A stretch of 42,473 nucleotides of DNA. Origin: an uncultured Verrucomicrobiota bacterium (GTDB lineage: Bacteria; Verrucomicrobiota; Verrucomicrobiia; Verrucomicrobiales; Verrucomicrobiaceae). Positions 37,575 through 42,473 of the stretch are shown here, in pieces. Every line of letters begins with the position of its first letter. Position 1 is the stretch's first letter. The position numbers and the translations under genes were made by a program. The DNA is taken from assembly GCA_903848465.1 (NCBI GenBank), contig CAINGK010000074.1, positions 1-42,473 of the forward strand, written 5' to 3'. Under the pieces are notes generated by a model. It was not told the DNA's origin and made no database searches. It saw only the letters and a list, made by a program, of their open reading frames with translations.

Positions 37575-38534
37575 CTAGGGCTGGATCGATCCGACATCTG
37601 CGGCTTGATGCAGTTTTTTCATCTCGTCCTCAGTCAAAGCACGATTGAATACCGCGAGTCCGCCGAACCTGCCGATGGTGGCCTCTACCGTCATCGAACC
37701 GACCGCCATGCGAGCGCCGACGGTGAAATCGGACGGGGGGATCTTGGTCTGCGCGTACAAGGCGGGATCGTATTTGAAAATGCCGCGGCCATGGTAGTAG
37801 GGATTCATGCCGCGATCTTTGCCGTCCGGCCCTTCTTGGGTGAAGTAAGAGTCGTTGCGTCTGTCTTTGATGGCGTCGAACGGCCGCCTGTCGAGCACGC
37901 CATTGATGTAGGCGTAGATGTATTTCGAGTCGTAGCTGAAGGCCAGCGTACACCACTGCTTTTCCGGCACCTCCAGTTTGGTGGCTGCGTAGTCGGCGCA
38001 CCAAGGGAGCTTGCTGCCGTCGCGGCGCCTGGTCACGCCGCCTTCGCTGCTGATATGCGGCACGAGATTGCGCGGGCCGCCATAGGTTGGCATGTTCATG
38101 AGCAGCGCGTATTGCCGTGTGCCAGTGTCATCGTTTGGGCCTTTGCCTTCGTTCCAAATGCCGGCGATGGTGCGGCTCTTTTCGAGATTAACGATGCGTA
38201 CAACGGCGAAGATGCTGACCTGCGCTTTCTTGCCAGAGATGTTCAAATCACCCGTCTCGGCATGCTTGATCTCAAAATACTGATGCCCATTCAAGTCTGC
38301 TGCATAACCAGAGAACGGACCACCTTTCACTCGGTTGATCGGTCCGTGTGCCTCGCGGAGCGGGTGGTTTTCCCGCGTGCCTTGCGAGACACGCTTCTGG
38401 CCCGCCGCCTCTCCAAAGGTCCAGAAACCGACTAGACCGGGCGTCTTTTCGATGACGCTGGCGTCACCGGCCAGCGAGAAGAATGCGGGCGAAGCGATGG
38501 CAACTGCAAGGAATGCTCGGGGTAAAGTGCGCAT
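37575..38534 (-). CDS. secreted LamG/concanavalin-like lectin protein
   Basis: This 319-residue protein has a signal peptide (about 1-23) and a laminin-G-like/ConA-like domain over most of its length. Typical strands are [10 protein letters not shown], the core [39 protein letters not shown], and the final [20 protein letters not shown]. It probably binds or acts on extracellular glycans; no catalytic residues are visible. It is first of three same-strand genes and diverges from tdh over a 114-base gap containing two regulatory repeats. Confidence 0.82.
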   Translation of the reverse strand: MRTLPRAFLAVAIASPAFFSLAGDASVIEKTPGLVGFWTFGEAAGQKRVSQGTRENHPLREAHGPINRVKGGPFSGYAADLNGHQYFEIKHAETGDLNISGKKAQVSIFAVVRIVNLEKSRTIAGIWNEGKGPNDDTGTRQYALLMNMPTYGGPRNLVPHISSEGGVTRRRDGSKLPWCADYAATKLEVPEKQWCTLAFSYDSKYIYAYINGVLDRRPFDAIKDRRNDSYFTQEGPDGKDRGMNPYYHGRGIFKYDPALYAQTKIPPSDFTVGARMAVGSMTVEATIGRFGGLAVFNRALTEDEMKKLHQAADVGSIQP

Positions 38535-38602
38535 GAGTTGGGCATGATGGTAGATGCTTTAGGTATTTTAAAGAATGTTTTTTGGACAAGAAAAGCCGCT
38601 TG

Positions 38603-38633
38603 CCAATTTACCGGATATATGTCCAATATACCG
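38603..38633. promoter_or_regulatory. 20-bp-period direct repeat upstream of tdh
   Basis: CCAATTTACCG at 38603-38613 and CCAATATACCG at 38623-38633 match at 10 of 11 positions, one helical face apart (20 bp). TTGGACA (38582-38588) and TGTCCAA (38620-38626) form a wide inverted repeat overlapping the second copy. It lies in the divergent region between the LamG gene and tdh, ending 15 bases before the tdh ATG; likely operator or activator site. Confidence 0.5.
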
Positions 38634-38648
38634 ACATCACCAACCACC

Positions 38649-39677
<1,029 letters not shown>

Positions 39678-39709
39678 AATGGCGGCTCTTGCTATCAAAT
39701 TGAATATTC

Positions 39710-39726
39710 GTTAGGAATTGCCTAAC
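39710..39726 (+). promoter_or_regulatory. T-N11-A palindrome at the LysR gene start
   Basis: GTTAGG-aattg-CCTAAC is a perfect 6-bp inverted repeat containing TAGGAATTGCCTA, a T-N11-A box typical of LysR-type binding sites. It ends one base before the annotated ATG, suggesting autoregulation. Confidence 0.5.
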
Positions 39727-39727
39727 A

Positions 39728-40711
39728 ATGAAAGTAAAATCCAATACCAGTCAGAGGATCGGAACGTCGGCGGATTCAACCGTGCGCCGTTACTTTAAAG
39801 AGGTGCGTTTCCGTCAAATTCGGGCGCTGGTGGAGCTGTCGCGGCAGGGCAGCTTTGCAGCGACAGCGGCTGCGATGAATCTGGCGGTGCCTTCGGTGTG
39901 GCAGCAGATTCGATCCCTGGAGGATGAGTATGGGGTACAGCTTGTCGTGGCAGAAGGCTCCAAGGTTTCACTCACGGACGATGGCCGCGCGCTGGTGGAT
40001 CTGGCCGCGCCTTTGGTCGAGTCCTTTGACGGTCTGCGGGCGATGTTTGAGGACAAGCGCAGCACTGCCGCCCGCACCCTGACAGTCGTGGCTCCTTCGG
40101 CGATGCTTACGGGTGCGCTGCGGCGGCCTATCATCTTGTATCGTCAGCATCATCCGAAGGTGAAGCTCGTACTGCTGGATCGTCCCTCCTACCTGGCCAG
40201 ACAAGTGATTGAGCAGGATGCGGCGGATCTCGCTATCATGGGCATGGCTTCAGGCGATGAGATGATGCCGCAGTTTCAATGTCAACCCCTGGCGCGCTAT
40301 GCCTTTCATCTCATGTGCCCGGCGGATCATCCGCTGGCGAGTGCTCGCCAGATGACGCTCGCCGGCATCGTCAGCCAGCCGTTGGTGCTGGCACCTGAGG
40401 AGAGCAGCTCTCACCGACAGATTCGCCAAGTCTTTGTCCAGGCCGGATTGGCAGACCGCATGAATGTGACGATGACCGCCACGAACCGCGCCTTGTTACT
40501 AAACTATGTCGCCATTGGGTTTGGCATCGCCATTGGCACCAGTGCGGCGAGCGTGAAACCGCCGAAGCGCGGGGCAGGAGAGGCGGAGGTTGTCGTGCGT
40601 GACGTCGCCACATTGTTCGGCCATGAAGAAGTCTTTCTAGTGCAGCGCAAAGGCCGTTTCGAGCCTGCGCATGTACGGGCTTTCCGCGAACTGGTGCTAA
40701 AGGCTTTTTGA
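39728..40711 (+). CDS. LysR-family transcriptional regulator
   Basis: This 327-residue regulator has a winged HTH at about 25-85 (FRQIRALVELSRQGSFAATAAAMNL, then VPSVWQQIRSLEDEYGVQL). The effector domain follows (about 110-310; PSAMLTGALRRPIILYRQHHPKVK). The substrate is unknown. The first 25 residues are unusual; GTG codons at positions 19 and 27 could be the true start, which would put the palindrome at 39710-39726 farther upstream. It lies 50 bases downstream of tdh and may regulate it. Confidence 0.85.
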   Translation: MKVKSNTSQRIGTSADSTVRRYFKEVRFRQIRALVELSRQGSFAATAAAMNLAVPSVWQQIRSLEDEYGVQLVVAEGSKVSLTDDGRALVDLAAPLVESFDGLRAMFEDKRSTAARTLTVVAPSAMLTGALRRPIILYRQHHPKVKLVLLDRPSYLARQVIEQDAADLAIMGMASGDEMMPQFQCQPLARYAFHLMCPADHPLASARQMTLAGIVSQPLVLAPEESSSHRQIRQVFVQAGLADRMNVTMTATNRALLLNYVAIGFGIAIGTSAASVKPPKRGAGEAEVVVRDVATLFGHEEVFLVQRKGRFEPAHVRAFRELVLKAF

Positions 40712-40843
40712 TATGACCCAGGTAACTGCATTAGTCAGAGACGAACGGAGGGAAGAAGAGTTCTGCAATTTACAGTGCTTTGCCAAAGCCATCGCTTTGG
40801 TCAGGCGTTGATGCAGTTCCATTCAGCCCACTCTCATCCATTC

Positions 40844-42049
40844 ATGAACCGCCGCTCCTTCTTCCACGCCACCGGCCTTGCCACCTTTGCCAGCCAGCTT
40901 GCTGCGCAAACCCCCGCAACGCCGCCGAAACCCGCCTACGCTGGGCCAGTTTTCAAAATCGGCAACATCGGCTGCGGTGGCCGCGGTACGTTTGTGTCGG
41001 GCATTTTGGCCGAGAATCCCGGCTTCAAGCTCACCGCGGCCTGCGATTACTTCGAGGATCGTGTGAAAGACTTTGGGGAGAAATTCGGCATCGCCGCTGA
41101 TCAGCAGTTCACGGGACTTGATGGCTATAAAAAGATGCTGGAGCACGTCGATGCCATCGCAATTCACAGCCCGCCGTTTTTCCATGTGCAGCAGGCCATT
41201 GATGCCGTGGCGGCAGGCAAGCATGTGCTCATCGCGAAGCCGGTCGCGATTGATGTGGCCGGATGCGAGACGATCCGCCAGTTGGCCAAGGATGCGGCGG
41301 CCAAGGGCATCGTCGTTCTCGCAGACGTTCAATGCCGTGGCGATGAGTTTTTCCAGGAAGGCATGAAGCGCATCCACAACGGGGGAATCGGTGATCTCAT
41401 GTTCGGCGAATGTCATTATGAGGCTGATTTGATCCCGCTGCAAAGCGAGGCTGACGACACTGCCGAAGGCCGTCTGAAGAACTGGATCAGGCATCGCGAT
41501 CTGGCTGGCGACATCATCACTGAGCAGAACATCCACGCGCTCGACATCGTGAGCTGGGCCTTTGGCCGCCCGACGCGCATCAGTGGCACCTGTGGCCGTG
41601 GTGGCCGTCCCGACAATGTGGGAGATGTCTCTGACCACTACGCCATCCTGTTTGAATTCGCCAAAGGAGCGGTCACCTTCGCTTCGCGCCAGTATACCGC
41701 CTGGGGTTCGCCTTTCCTATGCGACAATCGTTTTGTCGGTACGAAGGGTGCGTTCACCAGCAAATTCGGAGGGCGTGTGATGATTCGCGGTGGCAAAGAC
41801 AACTTCTGGGGCGGCGGCGAAACCAAGAACCTCTACCGCGCCGGCTCGGTGAACAACGTCGAGACTTTCCGCACAGCCATCGCGGCCAAAGACCCGCAGG
41901 GCAATCCCACCATCGAGGGAGCGGTGGAGACGACGCTGCTCACGCTCTTCGGCGAACATGCCGCCAAGACAGGACACCCTGTGACCTGGGATGAATTCGT
42001 CCGCGACTCGAAAGTAATGAAGCCAGATTTAAACGGATTAAAATCATGA
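40844..42049 (+). CDS. Tat-exported Gfo/Idh/MocA-family oxidoreductase
   Basis: This 401-residue NAD(P)-dependent oxidoreductase has an N-terminal twin-arginine signal (NRRSFFHATG...LAAQ, about 2-22). The Rossmann motif is GNIGCGGRGTF (40-50). The usual EKP motif appears as AKPV (IAKPVAID). DIITEQNIHALDIVSWAFG matches the Gfo/Idh C-terminal domain. The probable role is sugar or polyol conversion in the periplasm; the substrate is unknown. The Met at 40844 gives the signal; the longer frame is rejected. Its TGA overlaps the ATG of the next gene (ATGA). Confidence 0.88.
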   Translation: MNRRSFFHATGLATFASQLAAQTPATPPKPAYAGPVFKIGNIGCGGRGTFVSGILAENPGFKLTAACDYFEDRVKDFGEKFGIAADQQFTGLDGYKKMLEHVDAIAIHSPPFFHVQQAIDAVAAGKHVLIAKPVAIDVAGCETIRQLAKDAAAKGIVVLADVQCRGDEFFQEGMKRIHNGGIGDLMFGECHYEADLIPLQSEADDTAEGRLKNWIRHRDLAGDIITEQNIHALDIVSWAFGRPTRISGTCGRGGRPDNVGDVSDHYAILFEFAKGAVTFASRQYTAWGSPFLCDNRFVGTKGAFTSKFGGRVMIRGGKDNFWGGGETKNLYRAGSVNNVETFRTAIAAKDPQGNPTIEGAVETTLLTLFGEHAAKTGHPVTWDEFVRDSKVMKPDLNGLKS

Positions 42050-42348
42050 AGACCACACCACTGACTCGTATCGCAACTTTCATGGCGGCTTTCGGCCTCC
42101 TGGCCGCCGCACAGGCTGAATTGAGCATTCCAGCCTTCACCGCTTATACAGAACCAGATTCTAACGGTGTCACGATTTCCAAAGAGAAGGGCATCACTCA
42201 TTGGACGGACAAAAAGCAGCGGGTGCTTTGGTTCGGCGAAATCAAATCGTCTGGCAAACTCACCGCAGTCATCAAGGCGAAAGGTGCTGAGGGCCACAAT
42301 CTGCGGCTCACTATCGGAACACATATAAAACGCGGATCAAAAGTGTAG
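42046..42348 (+). pseudogene. DUF5077-like secreted protein, 3' end lost to an IS
   Basis: The first about 90 residues encode a signal peptide (1-24, ending AAAQA) and a DUF5077-like N-terminal segment (FTAYTEPDSNGVTISKEKGI, WTDKKQRVLWFGEIKSSGKLTAVIKA). The frame then runs into repeat DNA with two CGCGGATCAAAAGTG copies and stops at a TAG within it (42346-42348), giving a 100-residue truncated product ending IKRGSKV. The full family is longer and usually continues to a DUF3472 domain. Its start overlaps the Gfo/Idh stop. The remainder, if it exists, is beyond the IS. Confidence 0.7.
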
Positions 42349-42473
42349 CGGATCGCGGATCAAAAGTGAGTCACCTCTGAGCGATTGAACAGGTGTTGGG
42401 CATGTTCGTCAAGGCTGTGATGAGCTTCGTGCCTGCCTCGATCCTGAGAGGAGGCTGGAGCGGAGCGGAAGCC
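42331..42473. mobile_element. end of an IS21-like insertion sequence (partial)
   Basis: CGCGGATCAAAAGTG occurs at 42331-42345 and again at 42354-42368, a 23-bp period. Repeated motifs of this kind form the ends of IS21-family elements, and GATCAAAAGTG-type sequence is recognisable in them. The following 100 bases to the window end have no ORF start that can be fixed. The exact terminus is unclear (a TG at 42344 is possible). The family call is inference. Confidence 0.5.

Noticed and set aside
42331..42368. The two CGCGGATCAAAAGTG copies as a CRISPR array
   Set aside because: Only two copies with an 8-base gap; no spacers of usual size and no cas genes. An IS end fits better.

Overview
The window looks like a chromosomal segment of a Verrucomicrobiota bacterium, probably near Prosthecobacter/Verrucomicrobiaceae. 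This rests on the gene content: a PVC-type dehydrogenase/cytochrome fusion, a DUF1549-DUF1553 plus DUF1501 pair, many secreted sugar-related proteins, a Tat-exported Gfo/Idh oxidoreductase, a PmoA-type DUF6807 protein and high GC. The exact taxon is inference. No rRNA, tRNA, CRISPR array or complete transposase gene was seen. Most genes lack a recognisable Shine-Dalgarno sequence; many starts are preceded instead by C-rich sequence such as CACC.

Layout. 0-5 kb: a secreted SGNH hydrolase, a secreted BNR sialidase-like protein, a GxxExxY nuclease-fold protein inside an inverted-repeat-bounded unit, a DapA/NanA-type lyase, and a divergent AraC regulator; together a small glycan/acid-sugar locus. 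5-9 kb: RecN, a CPxCGY zinc-ribbon-like small protein paired with a secreted FN3 protein carrying a toxin-like C-terminal domain, and GalE. 9-15 kb: a large PVC-type c-type cytochrome dehydrogenase, a TauE/SafE permease bracketed by two 96-bp two-hairpin repeats, and a multi-pass membrane protein with two copies of a palindromic element inside its coding sequence. 15-24 kb: the DUF1549/1553-DUF1501 pair, a dihaem cytochrome c, an M20 peptidase, a 1150-residue secreted subtilase, and an overlapping small protein/nucleotidyltransferase pair. 24-31 kb: gltD and gltB (glutamate synthase), then a divergent YycJ-like metallo-hydrolase. 31-38 kb: an NTF2-like protein, aldo/keto reductase, rpsT, a SufE-like protein, a DUF6807 protein, a secreted TIM-barrel isomerase, a second SGNH hydrolase, a small membrane protein and a LamG protein. 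38-42.4 kb: tdh, a LysR regulator, a Gfo/Idh oxidoreductase and a DUF5077-like gene cut off by the end of an IS21-like insertion sequence.

The most interesting signals are small repetitive elements that have entered coding DNA. One arm of the inverted repeat flanking the GxxExxY gene encodes the core of the sialidase signal peptide. A ~38-bp palindromic element lies in frame in two unrelated genes, three copies in two reading frames, with covariation in its stem. The two 96-bp elements around tauE also covary in both hairpins. Further candidates are the FN3-toxin-like/CPxCGY pair, the dual-coded nucleotidyltransferase overlap, and three promoter-level motifs (sigma-54-like before gltB, a T-N11-A palindrome before the LysR gene, a 20-bp-period direct repeat before tdh). 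All calls come from reading the sequence alone; no database search was run.
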